Of a stretch of DNA of 6,592 nucleotides, positions 1 through 5,006 are shown one piece after another; position 1 is the first letter of the stretch, and each line of letters opens with the position of its first letter. The notes under the pieces were generated by a model. It saw nothing but the letters and a program-made list of their open reading frames with translations, was not told where the DNA came from and did not search any database. Made by a program: the position numbers and the translations under genes. This DNA comes from Betaproteobacteria bacterium (GTDB lineage: Bacteria > Pseudomonadota > Gammaproteobacteria > Burkholderiales > SG8-41): NCBI GenBank assembly GCA_016177355.1, contig JACOVL010000065.1:1-6592 (forward strand), given 5' to 3'.

Positions 1-22
1 AGCGCGGGAGAGGGAAACAGCC

Positions 23-150
23 ATTTCACGACCTCCCGATTTCCCGATCTCACGACCTCCCGGTTTTTCGACCTCCCGACCTCCCGATTTCCCGATCTCA
101 CGACCTCCCGGTTTTTCGACCTCCCGACCTCCCGATTTCCCGATCTCCCG
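23..150. repeat. 8-bp tandem repeat, 16 uninterrupted units
   Basis: Sixteen consecutive octamers fit the pattern RYYTYHCG with no slippage. The commonest unit is ACCTCCCG (7 copies). The others are ATTTCCCG, ATCTCACG, GTTTTTCG, ATTTCACG and ATCTCCCG. A higher-order 48-bp unit (six octamers) occurs twice perfectly, at 51-98 and 99-146. The stretch 27-50 is the same unit lacking exactly three octamers. Every unit ends in CG, and the plus strand is almost all pyrimidine outside that CG step. The array is not CRISPR, because it has no spacers. It ends at the edge of the peptidase gene and fills the place where that gene's promoter would be expected. Function unknown; expansion and contraction in octamer steps is likely. 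Confidence 0.93.
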
Positions 151-170
151 TGTTTGATTGGAAGGTGCGC

Positions 171-1142
171 ATGATCTTCTGGCTCACGCTCGCGGCGCTG
201 ACCGCCTGGTTGCTGTGGTACATGGTCGCGGTGCCGGGCAGGTCTTACTCCGGCGCGCTTAAGCCGCTGACCGCGGAGGAAGAGTTGCTGGCCGGCAACC
301 TGCGCCGCCACGTCGCGGCGACCGCGAGCCGCGAGCACAACCTGTTCCACTATTCCGAGCTCGAGGCTTCAGCGCTGTACATTGAGAAGACCCTGGCCGG
401 CCTGGGCCATGCGGTCGCGGCGCAGCGCTACACGGTGCAGGGCAAGGAAGTGCGCAACATCGAGGTGGAAATCAAGGGCGGCGCCCGCGCTTCCGAGATC
501 GTCGTCGTCGGCGCGCACTACGATTCGGTCATCGGCGCGGTCGGCGCGAACGACAACGGCTCGGGCGTCGCCGCGGTGCTCGAACTCGCGCGCCTGCTCA
601 GGGAGGCAAAACCCGGGCGCACGCTGCGCTTCGTGGCGTTCGTCAACGAGGAGCCTCCATTCGACAAGACAGCGGATATGGGCAGCCGCGTCTACGCGCA
701 GCGCGCAAAGAAGCGGGGCGAGAACGTCGTCGCGATGTTCTCGCTGGAGACGATCGGCTGGTACTCGGATCAGCCGGGGAGCCAGCGCTACCCGTTCCCG
801 CTGAACCTGTTCTATCCCTCGACCGGCAACTTCATCGCGTTTGTCTCGAACCTCCCCTCGCGCGCGCTGCTGCACGAAGTCGTCGCCTCGTTCCGCCGTC
901 ACGCCGGATTTCACTCCGAAGCGGTGGCCGCGCCCGCCTTCATCCCGGGCGTGGACTGGTCCGACCACCGGTCGTTCTGGGAGCAAGGCTACCCGGCGCT
1001 GATGGTGACCGACACCGCGCCCTACCGCTATCTCCACTACCACACGCCGCAGGACACGCCGGACAAGGTGGACTACGACCGCCTCGCGCGCGTCACCGCC
1101 GGCCTCCACCGCGTGCTGCGCGACCTCGCGCAGGCAGAATAG
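171..1142 (+). CDS. Membrane-anchored M28 family zinc peptidase
   Basis: The 323-residue protein has one N-terminal membrane segment (about residues 2-21, IFWLTLAALTAWLLWYMVAV), so the catalytic domain is probably on the outer face of the inner membrane. The M28 aminopeptidase-type motifs occur in order: GAHYDS (zinc ligand His116), GANDNGSGVAA (bridging Asp128), FVNEEPP (catalytic Glu160 and ligand Glu161), SLETIGWYSD (Glu193 region) and YHTPQDTPDKVDY (ligand His291). All expected metal-binding positions appear intact. Members of this family release N-terminal amino acids from peptides using two zinc ions; the substrate here is unknown. I chose ATG 171 because GGAAGG at 160-165 is a good ribosome site five bases upstream. 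A GTG at 150 is in frame but its upstream sequence is the octamer repeat, with no ribosome site. No operon partner is visible, and the next genes lie on the other strand. Confidence 0.93.
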   Translation: MIFWLTLAALTAWLLWYMVAVPGRSYSGALKPLTAEEELLAGNLRRHVAATASREHNLFHYSELEASALYIEKTLAGLGHAVAAQRYTVQGKEVRNIEVEIKGGARASEIVVVGAHYDSVIGAVGANDNGSGVAAVLELARLLREAKPGRTLRFVAFVNEEPPFDKTADMGSRVYAQRAKKRGENVVAMFSLETIGWYSDQPGSQRYPFPLNLFYPSTGNFIAFVSNLPSRALLHEVVASFRRHAGFHSEAVAAPAFIPGVDWSDHRSFWEQGYPALMVTDTAPYRYLHYHTPQDTPDKVDYDRLARVTAGLHRVLRDLAQAE

Positions 1143-1152
1143 CCCCAATCTC

Positions 1153-1200
1153 TTACTCGATGAGTTCCAATTCCGCTTCGGGATGGAACTCCAGCCTCAT
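1153..1200 (-). pseudogene. ParE/RelE-type toxin N-terminal remnant
   Basis: On the minus strand, ATG at 1200-1198 opens a 15-codon frame, MRLEFHPEAELELIE, ended by TAA at 1155-1153. It resembles the start of many ParE/RelE-superfamily toxins, which begin with a short strand followed by a P-x-A-x-x-E-L helix. The ATG overlaps the stop of the preceding antitoxin-like frame (ATGA), as is usual for antitoxin-toxin pairs. The rest of the toxin is absent: the sequence runs straight into the 3' end of the peptidase gene on the opposite strand. I read it as a dead remnant left by a deletion or rearrangement. The match is short and by eye, so confidence is moderate. Confidence 0.55.
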
Positions 1201-1286
1201 CGCTTCAGGCGCGCGCGGAGGTTCGCAAAGACGCGTTCGCCAGGAACAGGCTTCACTTTGCCTTCAACGACTTCCCGGTGTCGCCA
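1197..1286 (-). pseudogene. Antitoxin C-terminal remnant (addiction-module type)
   Basis: This minus-strand frame ends with the segments WRHREVVEGKVKPVPG and ERVFANLRARLKR, then TGA at 1199-1197. The E-x-G-K-V-K-P-(I/V)-P-x-E-x-V-F-x-x-L-R-x-R-L-K pattern is typical of the C-terminus of short antitoxins of the 'putative addiction module component' type, which are encoded just before a RelE/ParE toxin. No N-terminal half, credible start codon or ribosome site is present. The frame continues upstream into the DsrE-family gene in a different reading frame, where it has no antitoxin character. Together with the 15-codon toxin start that overlaps it, this looks like a toxin-antitoxin locus truncated at both ends. 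The upstream limit of the remnant is approximate. Confidence 0.55.
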
Positions 1287-1303
1287 TAGTGGTCCGAGCT
1301 CGT

Positions 1304-1666
1304 TCACTCGGTCAGTAGCTTGTCGGCCCACTCGATCAGCTGGACCAATATTGTCGGATTTGCGAAGGATGCTTTCTTTCCTACTAGGTCTGAGTCGAGG
1401 ACCCCACGGGCCCTTGAACACGCGCCTCACACATGGATTGGTATGCCCAGAGCAACTGTGGCCTTGAGCGTTTCAGCCAGCGGCGGCCAGCCGACTGGCA
1501 CAACGGCATTGGCGACCGGGTCGCGCATCAGGGAAACAGCCTCACCGAGAAGGAAGATCTGTACTTCATGACCCGCTTCCGCCAGTGCGTTCGCATGCAG
1601 GAAGGGGAAAGCCGCCTTGGTGGGGTCGTCAGAACCCCACGCGCTTTTGACCAGGACCTTGCTCAT
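1304..1666 (-). CDS. DsrE-family protein, candidate selenoprotein (in-frame TGA = Sec80)
   Basis: Read through one TGA (1429-1427), this is a complete 120-residue DsrE-family protein. It starts at ATG 1666 with GAGG five bases upstream and ends at TGA 1306-1304. The N-terminal part begins MSKVLVKSAWGSDDPTKAAF, then HANALAEAGHEVQIFLLGEA, with an ALGIPIHV strand at residues 72-79. Next comes the TGA codon (80), then GACSRARGV, and a family-like C-terminus, ASFANPTILVQ followed by LIEWADKLLTE. Cysteine homologues carry IHVCGACSRARG, so TGA replaces exactly the first cysteine of a C-x-x-C pair, giving U-G-A-C with Cys83 intact. Forty codons after the TGA stay in frame and conserved in character, which argues against decay. 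A SECIS-like hairpin follows the TGA. DsrE-like proteins are small, probably cytoplasmic sulfur-transfer or redox proteins; some DsrE-like selenoproteins have, as I recall, been reported from metagenomes. The alternative is a nonsense pseudogene. No partner gene is visible. Confidence 0.75.
1395..1429 (-). promoter_or_regulatory. Candidate bacterial SECIS element (TGA plus downstream hairpin)
   Basis: The minus strand reads TGA (1429-1427), nine bases, then a hairpin at 1417-1395. From the outside in, the pairs are U-A, C-G, an A.C mismatch, A-U, G-C, G-C, G.U, C-G and C-G, closing a five-base loop CGUGG (1408-1404). If the loop C and last G also pair, the loop is GUG. The apical loop begins 19 bases after the UGA and carries G-U near its start. 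Known bacterial SECIS elements sit inside the coding region directly after UGA, with the apical loop roughly 16-37 bases downstream and a guanine early in the loop; SelB binds there with Sec-tRNA. The folding was done by hand, without an energy calculation. Confidence 0.6.
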
Positions 1667-1785
1667 GCTCGCCTCGGTGTCGTGATGTTCATGCTGCCTA
1701 ACTTTGAAGTGGACGGCCAAAGCTGTCTTATAAGGCGGCATTGTGCGCCGCGGGATGTACACCTTCAAGCCGGTCAAAACGTTGC

Positions 1786-1967
1786 AATGCTAAGAATGCG
1801 TAACAAAATGAAGAGATCCTACTTTACTCCCCTCCTTTTCAAGGAGGGGTGGCCCGTAGGGCCGGGGTGGTTGAGAGTGGAGGCTCGCATGTCCACCACC
1901 CCGTCGCTTCGCGCCACCCCTCCTCGATGAGGAGGGGAAATCATTTTGTTAGACGCTCTAAAGCATT
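1786..1967. mobile_element. MITE-like nested inverted-repeat element
   Basis: The element is a large imperfect palindrome with no coding capacity. The outer arms are 1786-1811 and 1941-1967: both begin with AATGCT (counted inward) and share GCGT and a perfect 10-bp AACAAAATGA / TCATTTTGTT pair (1802-1811, 1941-1950), with small indels. Inside is a second inverted repeat (1829-1937). No clear target-site duplication is visible. It lies between the divergent DsrE-family gene and the first mlaC-like gene and ends about 26 bases before the latter's ribosome site. It may be a non-autonomous transposon remnant mobilised in trans; the family was not identified. Confidence 0.72.
1829..1937. repeat. 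Inner palindrome with a hairpin at each end
   Basis: Each end of this inverted repeat is itself a hairpin. The left one (1829-1849) has the 9-bp stem CCCCTCCTT/AAGGAGGGG with loop TTC. The right one (1917-1937) has the 9-bp stem CCCCTCCTC/GAGGAGGGG with loop GAT. Both are followed inward by GGGGTGGC and then GGGGTGGT on their respective strands, so the two arms also pair with each other. Short repeats of this CCCCTCC...GGAGGGGTGGC type are, from general knowledge, dispersed in many bacterial genomes. Transcripts from either side could fold here, so it may act as a bidirectional barrier or terminator, although it lacks clear U tracts. Confidence 0.8.
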
Positions 1968-2005
1968 ATTAGGACATGTCATAATTAATGACCGGAGGGC
2001 GGATG

Positions 2006-2605
2006 ATGAATACCCTGGCACGCATGATGGCGACGGTCGCGATGTTGTCGGCGCTGGCTACGCAGGCGCAGCAGACCGCACCGGACGCGCTGGTGAAGAG
2101 CACGGTGAACGAAGTGCTGGCGGTGATCAAGCAGACCAAGGATGCGAAGGCGCTGGTGGACCTTGCCGAGAAGAAGGTGCTGGCGCAGTTCGACTTCAAG
2201 GAGATGACCCGGCTCGCTACCGGCCGCGCCTGGTCGCAGGCGAGCGCCGCGCAGCAGCAGGCGCTCGAGCGCGGCTTCCGCACGCTGCTGGTGCGGACCT
2301 ATACCACGGCGCTGTCGCAGAGCAGCGGCGAAACGAAAGTGGAAGTGAAGCCCGTCGCCCTGAAAGCAGGCGACACGGCAACCATGGTGCGGACCGTGGT
2401 CACGGAGCCCGGCAGAAAGCCGTTCGCCATCGATTACCGCATGTGGGTCACGCCCGCAGGCTGGAGGGTGTACGACGTGACGGTGGAGAATCTGAGCCTC
2501 GTCACCAACTACCGCAGCTCGTTCGCCTCCGAGATCGGCCGCTCCGGCATCGACGGCCTGATCAAGGTGATCGAGGACAAGAACCGCAAGTCCTCGACAG
2601 GCTGA
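2006..2605 (+). CDS. mlaC: MlaC-family periplasmic phospholipid-binding protein, copy 1
   Basis: This 199-residue protein is of the MlaC/Ttg2D family. It has a Sec signal peptide (about residues 1-21, cleavage probably after ATQA). The usual family motifs follow: FDFKEMTR (62-69), GRAW (73-76), FRTLL (91-95), IDYRM (142-146), W153 with VYDV (155-158), SLVTNYRSSF (164-173) and GIDGLI (181-186). MlaC proteins carry phospholipid between the outer-membrane MlaA complex and the inner-membrane MlaFEDB transporter. I chose ATG 2006 because GGAGGG at 1994-1999 is well spaced from it and the start then aligns with the paralogue (MNTLARM / MKTIAHM). ATG 2003 and ATG 1988 are alternatives. The rest of an mla operon is not adjacent, so this is an orphan member and the symbol denotes the family. 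A MITE-like element occupies the upstream region, and no convincing promoter was found. Confidence 0.9.
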   Translation: MNTLARMMATVAMLSALATQAQQTAPDALVKSTVNEVLAVIKQTKDAKALVDLAEKKVLAQFDFKEMTRLATGRAWSQASAAQQQALERGFRTLLVRTYTTALSQSSGETKVEVKPVALKAGDTATMVRTVVTEPGRKPFAIDYRMWVTPAGWRVYDVTVENLSLVTNYRSSFASEIGRSGIDGLIKVIEDKNRKSSTG

Positions 2606-2628
2606 ACCGAAGCGTGACCCAGCGCGCG

Positions 2629-2654
2629 CCGCTGTCGTGGCATGGGTACAGCGG
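2629..2654. promoter_or_regulatory. Putative GlrR-type activator site 1 (UAS)
   Basis: A perfect 7-bp dyad, CCGCTGT and ACAGCGG, is separated by 12 bases. It contains TGTC-N10-TACA (2633-2650), one base from the TGTC-N10-GACA site described for E. coli GlrR/QseF. Its centre lies about 165 bases upstream of the predicted sigma54 start, a usual enhancer distance. It could instead be a weak terminator hairpin of the preceding gene, but there is no U tract. Confidence 0.5.
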
Positions 2655-2698
2655 AAGCGCCTGATACATAACGAATTGCGCGCGATCCGGCCGGCGCG

Positions 2699-2716
2699 CG
2701 TCGCCGTGCGGCGACA
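2699..2716. promoter_or_regulatory. Putative GlrR-type activator site 2 (UAS)
   Basis: The stretch reads CGTC-N10-GACA, again one base from TGTC-N10-GACA. It overlaps a perfect hairpin, GTCGCC-GTGC-GGCGAC (2700-2715), so the dyad could have another purpose. Its centre is about 100 bases upstream of the predicted sigma54 transcription start and about 66 bases from site 1, roughly six helical turns. The match is weak on its own, but better supported by its position. Confidence 0.4.
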
Positions 2717-2780
2717 GTTCCGGGCCGGAAATTATCTTCCTCCCTGCGCGAAGCCGTTGATTTGACGGCAAGTACCTGTA

Positions 2781-2797
2781 CTGGCACGACGTTTGCA
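2781..2797 (+). promoter_or_regulatory. Sigma54 (-24/-12) promoter upstream of mlaC copy 2
   Basis: CTGGCACGACGTTTGCA matches the sigma54 consensus YTGGCACGrNNNTTGCW at every fixed base, with GG at 2783-2784 and GC at 2795-2796 at the required spacing. Transcription should start near 2808, giving a leader of about 40 bases before the ATG at 2849. Such promoters need an AAA+ activator, and one is encoded in this same window. Confidence 0.88.
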
Positions 2798-2848
2798 CCT
2801 TTTCCCAAGCTGGGCCATGACGCCAGCGATTACTAGGAGGGGGCGCCT

Positions 2849-3445
2849 ATGAAAACGATCGCACACATGGCAGGAGCGCTCGCGCTGCTGGTCGCGTTCG
2901 GCGCGCAGGCCCAGAACGGAGCGCCCGACGCGCTGGTGAAGGGCACGGTGAGTGAAGTGCTCGCCGCGATCAAGCAGACCAGGGACCCGCGCGCGCTCGC
3001 CGAATTCGCGGAAAGGAAGTTACTCGCGTACTTCGATTTCAAGGAAATGACCCGCATGGCGGTGGGTCGGGCATGGGCGCAGGCGAGCGCCGCGCAGCAG
3101 CAGGCGCTGGAGCGCGTGTTCCGGACGCTGCTGATGCGCACCTATACGACCGCGCTGGCGCTGGCCAGCGGCGACCAGACGGTGGAAGTGAGGCCGGTTG
3201 CGCTCAGGCCCGGGGACACGGATGCCACCGTGCGCACGCTCGTGAAAGAGCCGGGCAAGAAGCCGGTGCCGATGGACTACCGCATGTCGAGCACGCCCGG
3301 CGGGTGGAAAGTGTACGACGTGGTGGTGGAGAACCTCAGCATCGTCACCAACTACCGCAATTCGTTCAACTCCGAGATCGCCCGCTCGGGCATCGACGGG
3401 CTGATCAGGGTGATCGAGACCAAGAACCAGAAGCAGGAGGGGTAG
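2849..3445 (+). CDS. mlaC: MlaC-family periplasmic phospholipid-binding protein, copy 2
   Basis: This 198-residue MlaC/Ttg2D-family protein aligns with copy 1 end to end with almost no gaps, at about two-thirds identity by eye. The signal peptide covers about residues 1-22, with cleavage after GAQA. The same motifs are present: FDFKEMTR, GRAWAQAS, FRTLLMRTYTTAL, DYRM, WKVYDV, SIVTNYRNSF and GIDGLI. The ribosome site AGGAGG (2835-2840) lies eight bases before the ATG. Unlike copy 1, it has a near-perfect sigma54 promoter and possible activator sites upstream, so its expression is probably conditional. The role is presumably periplasmic phospholipid shuttling; the partner transporter is not in the window. 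As an orphan paralogue, it might serve another MCE-type transporter. The duplication is visible in the DNA too: a 31-bp stretch (2235-2265 and 3078-3108) is identical in the two genes. Confidence 0.9.
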   Translation: MKTIAHMAGALALLVAFGAQAQNGAPDALVKGTVSEVLAAIKQTRDPRALAEFAERKLLAYFDFKEMTRMAVGRAWAQASAAQQQALERVFRTLLMRTYTTALALASGDQTVEVRPVALRPGDTDATVRTLVKEPGKKPVPMDYRMSSTPGGWKVYDVVVENLSIVTNYRNSFNSEIARSGIDGLIRVIETKNQKQEG

Positions 3446-3464
3446 TCGCCCCGGATCACGGCGC

Positions 3465-3480
3465 GGGCCCGCCCGGGCCC
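3465..3480 (+). terminator. Possible terminator hairpin after mlaC copy 2
   Basis: GGGCCC-GCCC-GGGCCC forms a very GC-rich 6-bp hairpin 20 bases after the mlaC copy 2 stop. No run of T follows, so it is at best an atypical terminator. It may simply reflect base composition. Confidence 0.3.
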
Positions 3481-3490
3481 GGGGCAGCCA

Positions 3491-3510
3491 GGCGTGAACC
3501 AGTTCACGCC
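3491..3510. promoter_or_regulatory. Perfect 20-bp palindrome upstream of the kinase operon
   Basis: GGCGTGAACCAGTTCACGCC is a 9-bp perfect inverted repeat with a 2-base centre. It lies between mlaC copy 2 and the kinase gene, 12 bases upstream of a possible -35 element. An operator for a dimeric regulator and a terminator stem are both possible. No U tract follows it, which favours an operator. Confidence 0.45.
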
Positions 3511-3521
3511 GCGCGGCAGGG

Positions 3522-3551
3522 TTGTCATCGCGCCGCCGCAGCCTGTACAGT
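3522..3551 (+). promoter_or_regulatory. Possible sigma70 promoter of the kinase operon
   Basis: TTGTCA (3522-3527) and TACAGT (3546-3551) are 18 bases apart and match the -35 and -10 consensus at 5/6 and 4/6 positions. Transcription would start at or next to the kinase ATG (3558), giving a leaderless or nearly leaderless message. That would agree with the lack of a strong ribosome site there. The match could be chance. Confidence 0.3.
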
Positions 3552-3557
3552 CAGGCG

Positions 3558-5006
3558 ATGCAGCGCTATTACCCCCGCTCCTTCCTCAAGCTGCTCCTGG
3601 TCGGTTTCACGCTGGTCGCGGCTCCGCTCATCTTCGCGCTGATCAACACCGCGATCTCGGTGGACCAGCTCGCGAACCGCAGCCAGCGCGCCGTGTACCA
3701 GGCGGCGCAGGCGACGCAAAGCGGCCGGCGCCTGGCGGAGCTGCTGACCTCGCTCGAGCGCACCGCGCGGCAGATCGTGATCCTCGGCGATCATTCCCTG
3801 CTCGACGCCTACGAAGCCGCGCGCGCGCAGCTGCTGCAGACCGCCGGCCAGTTCGCGAACCTGCCGTTCGACGAGGCGCAGAAGGACGCGCTCGACCGGA
3901 TCGTGAGCGGCGAGGCCGCGGTCCACGCGGTGCTGTCGGACGCGGGCGCGAAGGCGCCGCAACTGAGGCGGGCCGTTGAATCATTCGTCAATCTGGCCGA
4001 AGATGCGCGCACGATCACCACGCGCAGCGACGCGCTGATCGACCGCGAAGTCGAGGCGATGCAGGCCTCCGCCGCCCAGGCGCAACGCCTGACTTTCTGG
4101 CAGCTGCTCGCGCTGATCCCGGTGGTTGCATTCCTGGTGGTGGGATTCTCGCTCCTCATCGCGCGCCCGATCAGCCAGATCGACGCCGCGATCCGTCAGC
4201 TTGGCAGGGGGCAGTTCGCCGCGCCGGTGACGGTGAACGGGCCGCAGGACCTCGAGCAGCTCGGCGAACGCCTGGAATGGATGAGGCGGGAATTGATAGA
4301 CATCGAGCAGCAGAAGAACCGCTTCCTGCGGCAGGTTTCGCACGAGCTGAAGACCCCGCTCACGGCGCTGCGCGAGGGCGCGGAACTTCTCTCGGAAGAG
4401 GCGGTCGGAAAGCTGAGCCCCGAGCAGCGCGAGATCGCGGAAATCCTGCGTCATAACAGCGTGGAATTGCAGAAGCTCATCGAAGACCTCCTTTCCTACG
4501 GCGCGAGCCAGTTCCGCAAGGTGACCGTGGACCGCGAGCCGGTGGACGTCCGGGAGGTCATCGAGCGCGTGGCCGCCGACCAGAGACTCGCCGTCAGGGC
4601 GCGGGGCCTGACGCTCGAGATCGCCGCCGAGGACGCCATGCTGTCCGCGGATTCCGAGAAACTGCGCGTCGTGCTCGACAACCTCGTGTCCAATGCCGTG
4701 AAGTTCTCCCCCGCAAACGGCGTGATCCGCGTCGCGGCGCGGCTGAGCGGCGGGGCGCTCGAGCTCGACGTCATGGATCAGGGGCCCGGCATCGCGCGCG
4801 AGGAGCGCGCGCGCATCTTCGATCCGTTCTACCAGGCCCGGCACGACGGCGCGGGCCCGCTGCGCGGCACCGGCATCGGGCTGTCGGTGGTGAAGGAATA
4901 CGTGTTCGCGCACGGCGGCAGCGTGGAAGTCGTGGACAGCGCGCGCGGCGCGCACCTGAGAGTGAGGATACCGCTGACCCGGATCGAAGAAGAGGAGACG
5001 GCGTGA
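3558..5006 (+). CDS. glrK: GlrK/QseE-type sensor histidine kinase
   Basis: This 482-residue inner-membrane two-component kinase has membrane segment 1 at about residues 8-30, then a mostly helical periplasmic sensor region to about 178. Membrane segment 2 (about 179-201) is followed by a HAMP domain (about 202-255). The HisKA H-box VSHELKTPLTAL has the phosphorylated His262. The HATPase domain carries the N-box LDNLVSNAVKFSP (Asn375, Asn379), G1 DQGPGIA (407-413), F-box IFDPFYQ (420-426) and G2 RGTGIGLSVVKEY (436-448). All catalytic boxes are intact. The N-terminal YYPRSFLKLLLVGFTLVAAP resembles GlrK/QseE proteins. I chose ATG 3558 rather than the upstream in-frame TTG (3522) because this start places the typical PRSFLKLLL segment near the N-terminus; the ribosome site is weak. 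The 3' end overlaps the lipoprotein gene by four bases. It probably phosphorylates the response regulator encoded two genes downstream. Confidence 0.93.
   Translation: MQRYYPRSFLKLLLVGFTLVAAPLIFALINTAISVDQLANRSQRAVYQAAQATQSGRRLAELLTSLERTARQIVILGDHSLLDAYEAARAQLLQTAGQFANLPFDEAQKDALDRIVSGEAAVHAVLSDAGAKAPQLRRAVESFVNLAEDARTITTRSDALIDREVEAMQASAAQAQRLTFWQLLALIPVVAFLVVGFSLLIARPISQIDAAIRQLGRGQFAAPVTVNGPQDLEQLGERLEWMRRELIDIEQQKNRFLRQVSHELKTPLTALREGAELLSEEAVGKLSPEQREIAEILRHNSVELQKLIEDLLSYGASQFRKVTVDREPVDVREVIERVAADQRLAVRARGLTLEIAAEDAMLSADSEKLRVVLDNLVSNAVKFSPANGVIRVAARLSGGALELDVMDQGPGIAREERARIFDPFYQARHDGAGPLRGTGIGLSVVKEYVFAHGGSVEVVDSARGAHLRVRIPLTRIEEEETA

Noticed and set aside
23..150. CRISPR array
   Set aside because: The units are 8 bp and contiguous, with no unique spacers between them.
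150..170. GTG 150 as the peptidase start
   Set aside because: It lies at the last base of the octamer array with no ribosome site. ATG 171 has GGAAGG five bases upstream and opens directly on the membrane segment.
1304..1666. Simple nonsense pseudogene, or TGA read as Trp
   Set aside because: Not excluded, but less likely: the TGA hits exactly the redox Cys, the downstream frame is clean for 40 codons, and a SECIS-like hairpin follows. Trp at this position would break the motif, and TGA is used as a normal stop elsewhere in the window (for example at 5004-5006 and 5486-5488).
1427..1777. Minus-strand frame of 116 residues starting at 1777 and ending at the TGA
   Set aside because: The first 37 residues have no family character or ribosome site. 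The DsrE start is ATG 1666 with GAGG upstream, and the real gene appears to continue past the TGA to 1304.
1183..1930. Plus-strand frames at 1183-1467 and 1433-1930
   Set aside because: They lie antisense to the toxin-antitoxin remnant and the DsrE-family gene, with no domain character or ribosome sites.
1946..1985. Possible sigma70 promoter for mlaC copy 1 (TTGTTA; CATAAT at 1980-1985)
   Set aside because: The two hexamers are not at workable spacing, and a start from CATAAT would fall on the ribosome site.
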